The position numbers and the translations under genes are program-made. A DNA stretch of 64,000 nucleotides from Morchella semilibera (Eukaryota > Ascomycota > Pezizomycetes > Pezizales > Morchellaceae), in NCBI GenBank assembly GCA_009192285.1, contig WBVU01000008.1:1-64000 (forward strand). Reading direction: 5' to 3'. A model generated the notes under the pieces. The model saw only the letters and a list, made by a program, of their open reading frames with translations. It ran no database searches and was not told the DNA's origin. Positions within the stretch are counted from its first letter, which is position 1. Every line of letters starts with the position of its first letter. This document shows positions 40,896-51,911 of the stretch, piece by piece.

Positions 40896-41243
40896 CTAGT
40901 CTTCTTCAACTCCTCCATGCGCAATCGTGGAGTAGGTACCTCCCCTCACTACACCACATACCACCTTTGCATCACTAGTATACAACAACGACCACATCGC
41001 CGCAAGGTCTTCCGGTGCGTGTGCTACGGGCTCAGAAAGACGCAGGCCCCAATAGAGGAGGCTGATAATTGTCGTAGCGTATACAACTATGGCAATGCTA
41101 ATGATGATCGTTGTGCTACTCGTCAATACTCGCTCACGAAAAGAACCAGAAAATGCGTCACAGAAACAGGGATAATTTGTGGGAGAGATTATCGCCGTTC
41201 CATACAAATTCTCTCTGGTTCTTATGCTGCAGCTGGTAGACAA
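40896..41243 (-). pseudogene. Membrane-protein fragment
   Basis: A minus-strand open segment has one strong transmembrane helix (STTIIISIAIVVYATTIISL) followed by LYWGLRLSEPVAHAPEDLAA and MWSLLYTSDAKVVCG. It resembles the region after a membrane span in fungal multi-pass proteins of unknown function. There is no convincing start, so it is probably an exon or relic. The opposite strand is also open but lower in quality. Confidence 0.35.
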
Positions 41244-41295
41244 GTATATGTATGTAGATATACCGAGTATGCAATGTAGTAGTACTACGTGGGTA

Positions 41296-41357
41296 GGGGA
41301 AAGTCTCCAGAACTACGGTCGTGGTGGCAATAGGCCATAATTCTGGAGACTTTCCCC
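41296..41357. repeat. Perfect 17-bp inverted repeat (62-bp hairpin)
   Basis: GGGGAAAGTCTCCAGAA (41296-41312) pairs with TTCTGGAGACTTTCCCC (41341-41357), and an overlapping pair TACGGTCG / CGACCGTA extends the symmetry to 41364. No TA lies at both ends, so it may be a MITE relic or a hairpin of other origin. Confidence 0.75.
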
Positions 41358-41904
41358 GACCGTATATACCTGTACATATATATCACACCTAGACCTCTCA
41401 AACCATAACTAGCCCGTACATATTCTCGCCCTCCGCAACATGTCCAACCCTTGCGCCCCTCTCCCGAACTTTATCTAAGTACTCTAAGGACTGCACCGTA
41501 TTCACACTCTAGTTCCAGGCGGGGGATAAATGGTCCTCCTACTCGACTCCCGATCAAGTCCCGACTGTATGTTGGGACCGAAACAAAACAGCCGGAGTCT
41601 CAAGACTATGTCCGGCCCTCACTCTGCATAAAAACAAAGCCTTCCGGGCGCCGCGCAGTACATTTGGACTCTACTAATTGCTAAGGGATGGGGTTAGGGT
41701 TTAATGTATGTATCCACAGAGCTAGTAACGTCGCAATGATCTACCTTCGACCCCCTCTGTAAAACCCGGGTGAGATTACCACCGGGTCTAGTGGCGGGTG
41801 CGGAGTTGGACCAGCGTTGGGGGAGGTGTGCTGTATTTACCATGGCCAATGCGGCATTCTTACCCCAATCACCCCTTTTTGGTACCGGAGCTGTGTTTAA
41901 TACT

Positions 41905-42035
41905 CTCCATTTCCTATGTCGGACTCTGAAATATGATATCGGGCTCTGAATTGTGATGTCGGGCTCTAAATTGTGATCTCGGAGTCCAAGAAGATGTGAT
42001 ATAAGAGGCCGAAATATGATATCGGGGTCAGAATA
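41905..42035 (+). repeat. Satellite-bearing dispersed repeat, copy 4 (partial)
   Basis: Several units like GGCTCTGAATTGTGATATCG occur in tandem (41924-42033), the same satellite as in 19345-19512 and 56197-56292. The A-rich and CCGACAG ends of the family are absent. Confidence 0.7.
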
Positions 42036-42668
42036 AATGTGCGATCCGACGACAGGGAGAAATCGCGATCGGAATGCCAAGAGCGGAGTCCTCTTTGATC
42101 GGTATGTACTTGATCTAAAAGGATCCGGGCGAGGACAAGATTCCTGGTATAGACCCAGTCCAGTCCAGAATCAGTATGAAAGAAAGAGCATCTCTCTGCC
42201 AAACCCGGCCACTTTTTCTCCCCGGGAGTGTATACATGGACGTCATCTTGGTGTATTCGCAGCCAGACACCACTCAAGGACTCGCTCCATGCGGCCCGGC
42301 CAACGATATCGAGCTACATGGCGGCTACGAGCACTCGAAAAGGGCGCCCTCTGCCAGGAACGGGGACTTTGGAGTGGTAACAAAAGACACCGCTGGGGAG
42401 TGTGCTTGGAGGAGGGGGTACGGTACTTCCTAGACTTTTCATATCTTGTCTGGTTGGAAAGTTCTTTAAGGTGCGCGGTAGTAGTCCATTTACATACCAT
42501 TGTTCATGCGACGCGCACACACGCTCAGCAACCGAGTCCATGCACCCGCCCGACAAGTGAGCCTGTATACCAGCGCCCCGCACCTCCCTCCCACATCATC
42601 TAAACCACTGCAGCCTGCAAAGTAGGAAATAATAAGGAAATAAAAAAAAAAACCCTCCCGAAGATAAG
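42036..42668. promoter_or_regulatory. Upstream region of the HNH gene
   Basis: No supported gene was found despite open frames on both strands (42037-42603). An A/T stretch with AAATAAAAAAAAAAACCC lies just before the ATG at 42669, which could be a core promoter or leader. Confidence 0.35.
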
Positions 42669-44244
42669 ATGCCGAAGCGGGACGCTACCTCTCGCCCAGA
42701 TCCGGAGGCGATGGCTCCCCCCCCCGCCTCCGTCAGCAACAACGCGTCCGGATCCACCCCCAAGCGTCGTCGCCGCTCCTCCACAACCATCCTCTCCCCC
42801 TCCCCCGCCACCAACCCCCTCCTCCTCCTCCCCTCCACCTCCTTCTACACCATATCCCACTTCTCCACCCTCAGCCTCCGAACCCACCTCGACACCCTCC
42901 TCGCCGCCCTTACCCCAAAGATTCATATCCTCCTCACTTCCTGGGCCACACATGCCACCACACTCCCCGACAAGGACTTCCAGACCCTCGATTGCACCGT
43001 CAAGATCCTCCAAACCCACCAGCCCGACCCCACCAAGGTCTGCCCCCTCCTAGCAGAGCTCGGTGACCCGACAACTCCCGAGACGCGCATCATCACACTC
43101 TCCCTGCTTGTCCAGGTCGCGCTACGTCTCTTTTCAGCCCTCGGTGGGCGCCCCCGCAACAGCGTCCCCGGAACCCCCGATACGGAGAACCCCAGGGTCG
43201 CGTCTTCACCCCGCAGCGCGTCCGTCACGTCCCGGTGTCACCAGCGCGATGGCAGCAGGTCGGTCCTCAGCATGCACCCCTCCCCGGAGGTCGCGCACAT
43301 CATCCCTCGTGCTGCCGGGAACATTGGCGGGAGCGCGTTCTGGTCGCTGGTCGATATGTTTTTGGGTGTCGGGGGCGCGGAGGAATTGAGGGCGTTTGCC
43401 TTTGGGGATGCCGTGGATGGACGCACCGATACGGTGGCCAATACAATGTGTTTGAACTCGTTGGAGCACGGATCGTTTGATAAGGGCGAGTGGGAGCTTG
43501 TGCCACTGCTGGAGGGCTTGCTGCCGTATTCGGCATCCACGTGTGTTGAGGTACGTACAGAACCCCCTCCCCGGGCCCGGGGGGGGGAGGGGGGGAAGAA
43601 AAAAACTACCCAGCTAACCCACTCACCAGTACCCAGCACGAATCGGCTTCCTGTCCAGAGAGCCCATCGGCCTCGCCATGTATACTACCACGGCGGGCGG
43701 CGGCATCCGCATCACTGGCGAAATCATGGACGGGCATGTCATCACGCTGCGGACGCCCAACCCGGGGGAGCTCCCTCTTCCGCATCCTCTGCTGCTGCAG
43801 ATGCATAGCGTGTTTGCGCGCATCCTGCATCTCAAGGCATCTGCTGGCTACCCGGAGAACGAGGGCAATGAGGGAAGTGACGAGTGGGTCGGCGATGCGG
43901 TGGAGGGCAGTGCCAGGTGGGTCGGCGATGTTGTGGAGGTGGATAGATGGGCCGAGCGATTAGCGGGTAGGCTATTGGCGCTGGGGCAGGTAGAAACGGC
44001 GGAGAGAGTGGACGGGTGGGTGGGGTCCGTCCCACTGGGGGTCGTAGAGGTGTCGGAGAATGAATTGCTGAAAGAGGAGGAAGCGGAGGGGAAGGAGGAG
44101 GAGGTCGGTGGCCAGAGGCAGGCGCCGACCCCAGCAGCATCAACGCATGCAGAGCAGAGAGAAAGGAAGCGGAAGAGGGAGGCGAGTGTCGAGTGTTGGC
44201 CTGGCCAGCACAGTAGCCTAGGCCACAGTGGTAATGGCCCTTAG
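42669..44244 (+). CDS. Fungal HNH-nuclease domain protein
   Basis: There are two exons, 42669-43550 and 43630-44244. The 79-bp intron is GTACGT...GCTAACCCACTCACCAG, phase 0. The product is 498 residues. The HNH domain spans about residues 190-275: CHQRDGSRSVLSM, then the first His in EVAHIIPRA (H210), the FW pair (224-225), Asn in VANTMCLN (N258/N263) and the last His in SLEHGSFDKG (H267). This matches the fungal HNH_2-type pattern. Such proteins are predicted metal-dependent DNA endonucleases and are often expanded in fungi. After the domain the fused exon reads YPARIGFLSREPIGLAMYTT, and the tail is Glu/Lys-rich with a basic KRKREAS end that may act as a nuclear signal. Key residues are intact. 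Confidence 0.8.
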
Positions 44245-44848
44245 AAGATACCTGTCGATTAGAGATACTTAGTCGAGGGGAGAGAGCTTATCTCCCCCCC
44301 CCCCCTCCCCCCTCTCCTCTATCAAGAACAATTACTACTATCCTTCCTATTGTCTTCCTTCAGCCGGCCTAGGGGGGATTCGGGGAACTCGCCTTCAATA
44401 AAGTAGGGATATGACTCTGCCTCGGGCTTGTCATCCGACGTTGCCGAAGCTCTTTCGGGCGTCTTAGGGACAGGGAGTTTGAGGCTTTGGGGGTTGGATT
44501 TCGCCCATCACGGTAGTGGGGACCAATGGATATGTTGTGCCGGAGGTCCTTGACCTATAGCAACTGCGGAAAGGTCGGGTATGCGGCCGGCCTCTAGGCC
44601 ACATGATGCATATGCATATGGGAGGTCTTGACGTCTCGGGAACCATCTGAGTTTCGAGTGATGAAATAATATGAGTTCTAGTCTTGTTGATTCCGCAGCT
44701 CCAGCATCCATATGATTAACAAGCGAATCCAGTGGAATCAGGTAAAGTCTTAGAATGTACGTGGCTCTCCAGGCCCACCGCGCCTGCCTCTTTGACGCTG
44801 CAGCACTAAACTCGCGGTCCAAAGGCGGACACACATCTACTTGCACCC
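44245..44848. other. 3' flank of the HNH gene
   Basis: It begins with a C12 and pyrimidine tract near 44297. Minus-strand frames at 44464-44846 lack motifs. Confidence 0.4.
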
Positions 44849-44859
44849 AACCTATATAG

Positions 44860-44890
44860 CCTTTTCTTTTTATTTACTTCATTAATTACA
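44860..44890 (-). mobile_element. Micro-retroposon insertion, 31 nt
   Basis: On the minus strand the insert is TGTAATTAATGAAGTAAATA followed by an A-rich tail with a few G. It is flanked by AACCTATATAG (44849-44859) and AACCTACATAG (44891-44901), an 11-bp direct repeat with one mismatch. The interrupted tail suggests it is older than the copies at 27377 and 48998. Confidence 0.8.
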
Positions 44891-44901
44891 AACCTACATA
44901 G

Positions 44902-45416
44902 CTTGGAAGTCTTGGGAATAAATTTTTTTTGTCCGTTAATAGCTAAAATACTCTAAAATACAAACCTATGGCTCTAAGGTCAAAACGATATCCATATGAA
45001 TTTCTTGCCTTCATAGCAGCCCGTACACGTACATACGTAAGTATGTATACATATGGTTGGGTTGGCATGTATTATACCCAGAGGTCCCAACCTATGCACC
45101 CCCGCGGTGGTCTCTGCTTTTCATTTCCCCACTGTATATCCTCCTCTGTCCGTGTACCCTCAAATCTGACCTCCTGATAATAAAAAAAAGATACCCACTC
45201 ACTTGATTAGGCCTATTCCCCTTGTGTGTTTGGTAGCGGCTCGATATTCTGGGTCCAGTTCGTATTGTCGTGATGAGGAAAGAATGAAATGATTGACGGT
45301 ATCTTTACGGAAGAGGGTGGTGGCGATGGCGGGCAATGTCGACATCATGAGCAATAGATGACAGATGTTATTTTCCTTCTACAATTAGGGCGGGTGAAAA
45401 GGGGTACGCGAGGTCA
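44902..45416. other. Interval without features
   Basis: No coding or repeat signal was recognised. Confidence 0.4.
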
Positions 45417-46555
45417 TCACATAAGGTTATGAGTGATAATCTGTGATTCAAGATTCAATGGCTTATGCACGCAACCTGCAGGTAATGGCGGAAACCTAAG
45501 CTCCCCGTACCGGGGGCTGGGGCAAGTTTTCTCGTCAATGGATCGAGAAAAAAAAGAAAAAAAGAAAATAAAACGAGTCAAAGATTTGGGTTTGGTGCCG
45601 GATTTGCTGTCTCCGATATCATACACAACAGGCCGGCGTCGCTCCTTAATCCTGAGTATACAGTTGGTTGGTAAATGTATCATTGGATCCAATATAAGTA
45701 GTGACGGCGTATGGGGATTTATCGTAAGCATTGACTGTCTATGGTGTTGAACACCCCCCCAGAGCCCGCTTACGCCGCCTTTGCTAATAGGGGCCTTCCG
45801 TACCTCTACCCTCATTACCTCGCCCGCATGGGATGTAGTGCGCTTTGTAGCTAGGGCCACTGATCTTGTAGGTCTATAGACTACTGGACTGGTGCCGCAC
45901 CACAACGCCGTGCTGCGCCCTCCCCCGACCTCATTACTCCCTCCCGGCGGGCAGCAATGCCAACTGCATATCACTGGGGGGCTGGTTGGGGGGGGTGGAG
46001 GCCTCCCCCCTCCGTCCCTAGCCTCCTCTTCCTCACCACTCTCTGCTCCTCTCCCCCTTCCTCCTCCACTTCTTCCCCCTCCCCTTCTCCCCCTCCTTTC
46101 CCCCCTCTCCCCAACCTTCGAGGCCGATCCATGCTCCCGGGCCCATAAGCCAGTGTCGGACTCTGTTTCTACCCCTGCCCCGATGGCGTCGGGGGTACTA
46201 GGTACCACTACGGGGGACACTGGGGTATCCCGGTTCTGTGGGTTTTCCTGTATGGGGCGGGCGCTAGAGAGGTGGTTGGGGGTGCTGCTGCTGCTGTCTC
46301 TGCTGGTTTTGGTCCTGGTCCTGGGCGCATATCCGGCAATTCTCCGTCCAGTACAGCAGATTTCCTGGTTTCATTCTGTAAAACAGACTAAATTCCTTGC
46401 TGAAAAAAAAGGAAGCTGGCCCAAGTGGTTCGGTAAAGCAAATATTTGGTATGGTGGCATCCGTTACATCGGAGGGCGACTGTACTCTGTCAAACGTTCG
46501 ATGGCCACAAAAGCGCCGACCCCCCCCAAAAGCAGCCATTGTTCGACTCTAAGTA
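45417..46555. other. Open on both strands; coding status unclear
   Basis: A 267-codon minus-strand frame (45417-46220) and a 272-codon plus-strand frame (45892-46710) overlap. The overlap is a low-complexity Pro/Ser (plus) or Gly/Arg (minus) region. The plus frame contains a hydrophobic run (LLLLSLLVLVLVLG near residue 145) that could be a membrane span and runs into the MITE at 46556. Neither strand has a known motif, so I assign no gene. Confidence 0.3.
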
Positions 46556-46698
46556 CTCGCTATCCACCATCAGAACCTGAAAATGCAAGTGAACAAGGCA
46601 GGGATAGTTCCTATCTCCAGGGGAGAACGGCGCCGCCGCATACAAATAATCCTTGTAACTGTCACTTGCATTTTCAGGTTCATATGGTGGATAGCGAA
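46556..46698. mobile_element. TA-flanked MITE (CGCTATCCACC family)
   Basis: A 143-bp element has TA at 46554-46555 and 46699-46700. The ends are CTCGCTATCCACCATCAGAA and the complement TTCGCTATCCACCATATGAA, then CCTGAAAATGCAAGTGA. The second family member is at 22331-22452. It is non-coding. Confidence 0.9.
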
Positions 46699-46700
46699 TA

Positions 46701-48984
46701 CAATACATAATAGCAACCTAGTACTGCCAATACAATTCCCCGCGTCTCCTAGCCTCATCCTTGTTTCTTCTCCCTACCGGTATTCTGGCCTGCAACCTGG
46801 TAGACTACGGCGCAGCCAGTATCGAAGCAGGTTAGATATATACCAGGGATGAACCTCTCCCCTGAGCTATCCGGAGAGCAAAGGCCGAAATTAGCACCCC
46901 TTATAGGATTACCCGAACCTGCCTTTTCCTTTTTACCGCACTCACCACATACGTGAGCGAACAATGACCTGACTTATTGAAAAAAGAGAGATCTCCAGGC
47001 CCCAAGGATCTGCCGCCCAGGACTTTGGTGGTCTGTTATAGAAACAGTGTAACGACGTTTCGATAATCCCGCGTGGTCTGCGGTTCGAGTATGACCTAGC
47101 TAGCACAATATCTCAGATGCAAGGTGTGTTTCCCGGTAGCCATCCTATTCAATGCCGTCCAGGACTTGTGGACCTTGATATGGAGGAGCGTTGTCTGCTT
47201 TCATCCCGCGCATAGCCAGGATACCCACCGGAAATCAATAATAATCCATCTTGGGATGAATCGTCACTCCATTCTGTGCAGTCGAGTGATATCTCATGAT
47301 GCTCGCTTGCTGTTGCAGTTCCGTATGTTGCGTGCAGCCAAACACCCTCCTCCTACTGTCCTCCCCTCTCCCGCTTCCCTCCCCCCTCCTCCTAAAACTA
47401 CATTAGATACTGAAATGAATCACATAATGAAAGCGGAAAACAAGCAGGTATAATGATGACATAACGTAATGAATACATGTTCAGGTGTCCCTTAACTACC
47501 TCTCTTCTTCATAATGCTTCCCTGGACCTATAATATTAGTAGAACTTAGGCTTTGGTAGATTATACTCTCTACAGCCAAACTACTACCCACGCTCAGCGG
47601 GCTAAACCAACTACCCAGCACCGAACAAGCTTTTAACGACTAAAAAAAAAGAGACACTAGAAATTATCTTAATTCAGGGCCCAGAGATCCAGAATTGTAA
47701 AATCCCGAGCTAATTTTTCAGGTGCATATGATGTGTTTTTCCAAGCGGTCCCCCAGGTGTTTCTGCTTTTGGCTGGTGTTCCCATACAAATTTTACCATC
47801 AAAAACCACCAAAACCTCTGTAATCCGACTATATATTAGCACCGTGAACAAACTGGCGGCCCAATAATTCCTCAGAGGCTTAAGTAATACTCTTTGTATA
47901 TTCGCCCCGGTAGCTATCTCCGAGTAGGTACAGTTAACAAGGATCGAGCGTGTTTTTATATATAGAGTGACCCCAGTCTGCCATTCAAATCGCCCTTGCC
48001 CAACGACCTCGCATCTCACTATTCTATATTCTTCACGCGAGTACGCTCTAGCTACCACACCCCGTGACGGCATATTTGTGCCTGCTATGGTTGAATATCA
48101 GATATGCGGTATGATATCGAAATGGTACTCTTTGCCGGATTTACTAGATTTCACGCCCGAGTGTTTATGTTGGCAGACGAGCGTATATCACTGTACAGAA
48201 ATCATGTACTCCCTGAATATCGGATCTATATCAATTGCGCTTGAGCAGTATGAAGCACGGATGGGTGGTGGTAATTGCGCTTGTAGCACGGTTATCGAGT
48301 GCAGCATGGTGAATCACTCGGTAACCGTCTCATTTCAGTCCTTCCTTTTATTTATCTATTTATACTTCATACTGCTTTCAGTCCTTTCTAAGTTTTGTTA
48401 TTTAATCTTTCTAGAAGAAGAATTAGGCGGTAAGGGTCTTGATTATTTCGTTGACTACATTGCTTTTAGCGTCCTTTAAATACAAAATCATCTAGTATAC
48501 GTGTTCTTCGAACTTAACTATTATTGTCTCCTTATCCTCGACTGCTAACGTGTCCTCCAGGCTCTACTGTGACATATACCGACAATGCCTCTAGGCAGTA
48601 TGACCGCATGGCCTCATAAACAATTAGTTAAACAAAAGTAATCGTGGTTTCCTCCGGAAGTCAACACCCAGCACTAAGCCTTTGTCATGGGATGACCGGA
48701 GAGGAAGGCTGGTACTTTAATGTCCCTCGCACTTGGGCCAAGACCGCAGCCAGCCTATTCAGGCCGCATATAGTGCACCCCGATGCGCACAGAGCGTGCC
48801 TTTCTAGGTCAGATATGATGGGCGCTGCGAGCAGGTGGTTGGCTCATGATCACCTTACTTGTACCCACCACGTTAAATATTCCTGCCAGGCCTTTACCTT
48901 GACATCTCGTTGCAAGTTGAGGGCATTCAATATATTATCCCTATTTCATACAAGCTAAACTATCCACTCAACACACTTTGTCGC
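46701..48984. other. Gene-poor interval
   Basis: Overlapping frames at 47669-48073 (minus, 134 codons) and 47967-48479 (plus, 170 codons with a hydrophobic stretch near the end) show no recognised motif. No repeat was found. The minus frame has the more protein-like composition. Confidence 0.3.
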
Positions 48985-48997
48985 TCATCTGGTAGCG

Positions 48998-49027
48998 CAT
49001 GTAATTAATGAAGTAAACAAAAAAAAA
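48998..49027 (+). mobile_element. Micro-retroposon insertion, 30 nt
   Basis: The insert CATGTAATTAATGAAGTAAA plus C and nine A lies between exact 13-bp direct repeats TCATCTGGTAGCG (48985-48997 and 49028-49040). The tail matches those at 20487, 27377 and 44860. The pattern fits target-primed reverse transcription that stopped after about 20 nt of template. Confidence 0.95.
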
Positions 49028-49040
49028 TCATCTGGTAGCG

Positions 49041-49548
49041 TCACATCATATGACTCGCGAGGAACGTCATCTTTATTTTATAGGTTGATATGTATTGAGT
49101 AAAAGACCCGATTCTGACGTCGCTTATATATCCATAAAATATAGTAGTTACCACACACTAGACAATAGTCCTAGGTACATTTGACTAACCTTCCGTATGA
49201 TGACTACTAACTAACTTTCCTGTTTACTCAAAAGTCCGGTACAATATTTGTGAGGATTGGACTCTTTCTTTGTCGTCCCATTAAAACACTGTGTCTTTTT
49301 TCTATCGAATGGTCATATAGTACGTTGTCTCTAGATCTAGTCATGACCATCCTAAATCAATTACTCTCATTGTAACTACCTTACGCCTAGATCCATCTCT
49401 TCTCGCGGCAGAGCTATTCTCAACTCCCTATCGACTGATGTCCTCTATCGCTACCCTCGCCTCGTATTTATTTTTATATTTAAAAAGACCTTTTACTATC
49501 ATAGAAGGATAAGACATAACTAACCCCCGACACCTCCAGACCGTAAAC
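49041..49548. other. Interval without features
   Basis: A/T-rich DNA. No gene or repeat could be supported. Confidence 0.4.
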
Positions 49549-49783
49549 TCGGACAACCTACCACCGCGAGTACACAAGAGACGCCCGAGAGGGATACCCA
49601 GAGCAGAAAGCTATAGCAACTCTGCTATGGGACAAGAAAGGCATTGAGGCGGCTATAAAGATCTGGAAAGCATTTCAAAAGATGAGAAGAGAAACAGCAG
49701 AGGAAGATGAGGAGGAAAGGCAGGAACGAAGGGAAGGGCAATATGGATGGGGACTGGAGAAAGGAGTGACTCCTGATGAATGA
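49549..49783 (+). CDS. Possible terminal exon, charged
   Basis: An open segment without ATG reads EYTRDAREGYPEQKAIATLL then WDKKGIEAAIKIWKAFQKMR and a Glu-rich end to TGA at 49783. Composition is protein-like. No family was recognised and no upstream exon was found. Confidence 0.25.
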
Positions 49784-50062
49784 TTAGTCCCGAGATAGCG
49801 AGGGCGTCAGGAGAGGGAGGGAGGCGATTTAGAGTTTGTTTTTGTCTTTGTTTTCTCTGTTTCTTCGAGTTTGATGTCGGTGATGGAGGCAAAGGGAGGA
49901 AAGTTCACCTGCTTCGGGAAGAGGAAAGAGGTAGTTGCCATAGACTAAGGGCTGCATGCATGCATGAAGTATAAATAAATAATAAATAACAACTATCACT
50001 GAAACAAAGATGCCACGGTATGGCATATAAACAAAAGGGAATCCCAATAACTTGAAAATGAG

Positions 50063-51498
50063 TTACAGATGTGGCCAGTAGTCCGCCCGGGATGGTGTCA
50101 AGAACATCTCCCTTGATACCTCACGTAAACCTAAATATGACTCCACCGTGATGAACCCAACAGAAAAGAAATAAAATCCGACAAAACAAAGAGTCAGCCA
50201 GCTTGAAACCTGATGTAAAACATATCTTGTAGCCCTCTTTTGCATCCGGAGTTCCTCCTGCTCCCGACTCAGGGTTTCACCTTTATTTGCATATTTCAGG
50301 AAAACCCCATCCAACTCGTCCACAATATAGCTGAAAGACTTGAAAAATCCAGAAGGCCTAAGGTGGAAGTTCCACAACCCTGCAACAAGATCCTGCTCAA
50401 GTTCTTTCTTGCAGGATTCGTTTCTTCTCATCCCCCGATCCATCTTCTAGATATAGGTAGTATCCCATCCACCTGTCATCACGACCCCTTGCGCTCACCC
50501 ACATCGACTTGAATGACAATGTCGTACAGAGCTTTATTATGGAATGCGATAAAGGTTCGTGGCAACTGTATCGTGATAAAGTTTGGCTCGTTCGATCTAT
50601 AAACTTTGCTCTTTACCGTATGGTACTGCAATGCACCTTGCCCCGCTTTCTGTGCCTCTTGCTCCTCTTCCGCCCCAAATTCCGAGTTAAACTCGTGAAC
50701 CGGATTGAATTTGTTAGGGTTGGGCTCGCCCATACCCGGTTGAGCTAGGTGAGTTGTAGAGGAGGTAGCTGAAATAACAGTCACTTAAAATTAAGAGAAT
50801 TAGTAAAGGTTTATGTATTGATATGGATCTATAGGCAGTGATAACTTACTAGTTGGTGATTTGAGATCGGGGGTCTCCTCTGATACGTTCCGCTTCATTA
50901 GATGTATCCTGATCGGTTCGTTGACGTCCAAGGGTTTTTCCACCAGAGTGCGTAGATTATCGCCATTCAAATGACATGAATCAACACATGTATCTCTAGC
51001 AAGCTAAGTGGCAATTCCGCTCTCCATCTTGTTATTGAATTGACGACTAGCCACAGGGCCTGTATCACGGCCAAGAATTTTCCGAACGTGCTTGCTTTTC
51101 CTTTATCGGTAATGGCTGTATATTCAAAGCTGAGGTTCATCAATAAGTCTATTTTCTATGTAATAGATAAATCCCGTGGGTGTCAATATGGCTCTATACG
51201 GTCGGGGTGGTGGTAGTTCTTCTGGTGTCATCCAGGGTATAATACTTTTAAATTTGCTCTTTATCCTCCAGGACATTGGTGGCTTATACTCTTTCACCCA
51301 GTCTTCCTCATATGCAGATGGCTCCTTAATCTCATCCACAATGAATCCCCCCATCACGATGAAAAGCGCGACCTTCATATCCACCTTCCGCTTAATTCTT
51401 TCGACATCTTTGGCATCATTGTACTCGTCCCATTTGAAGTTCCGCCACGCATGACAAAACAAGATTGCAAAGAAAAGATCAAGGAGCGCGTCAGCCAC
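50063..51498 (-). pseudogene. Fungal multi-pass membrane protein, decayed
   Basis: Read on the minus strand, a first segment (51498-51124) encodes a membrane helix region and LTPTGFIYYIENRLI. A one-base frame change follows, then EYTAITDKGKASTFGKFLAV and IQALWLVVNSITRW, which match a large family of fungal membrane proteins with the pattern DKSKAD...QxxWxxVQxIxR...LPxTxLE. The helix and YALWWKNP block follow. There is a TGA at 50967-50969 and a one-base loss in an A5 run (50935-50939). An intron (GTAAGT...TTTCAG, about 50850-50763) leads to 50784-50479, and a last segment (50443-50063) contains further helices. Biochemical function is unknown for the family. Confidence 0.7.
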
Positions 51499-51911
51499 TT
51501 GATCCGCATTGGTGCCTTCACAAAAACGAATACTCCCAGTATCAAAAGTGACTCAGATTTACGTCGGGCGGTAGCGAAAACAGGTGAGAGTTGGCAAAAA
51601 AGTCAGACTGGACTGGAGACTTGGAGGATAGGTATCAGGAGGGAGACACTGATTAAGCGCGCATCCGAAGAAAGGAAAAAGATCCCTTCGATCCTTCATC
51701 CGCCTTCCCGCGAATGGCAAGCCCCTACATATCACAGACAGTAGAGGGTTTACGCTCGGTTATAAGCTACGGATGACGGAGGAAGCCATCAAATAATTGG
51801 ATCTTGCGGGCAAATATGTGCCGGAAAATGATGATGGTGTTGCCCATGGTAAGCGGGGTGACTACCAGTCAAGTCATGTGGGTGTATGGGGCGATTATTG
51901 CCGTTGTTTAT
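51499..51911. other. Interval before the piggyBac element
   Basis: A plus-strand frame (51450-51744) overlaps the start of the membrane pseudogene and has no motif. The right edge is the piggyBac left end. Confidence 0.35.

Noticed and set aside
42600-43639. Minus-strand frames opposite the HNH gene
   Set aside because: They are GC-rich antisense shadows without motifs; the plus strand has the HNH residues and a valid intron.
45417-46220. 267-residue minus-strand protein
   Set aside because: It is mostly Gly/Arg low complexity, the opposite strand is equally open, and no motif or splice evidence supports either.
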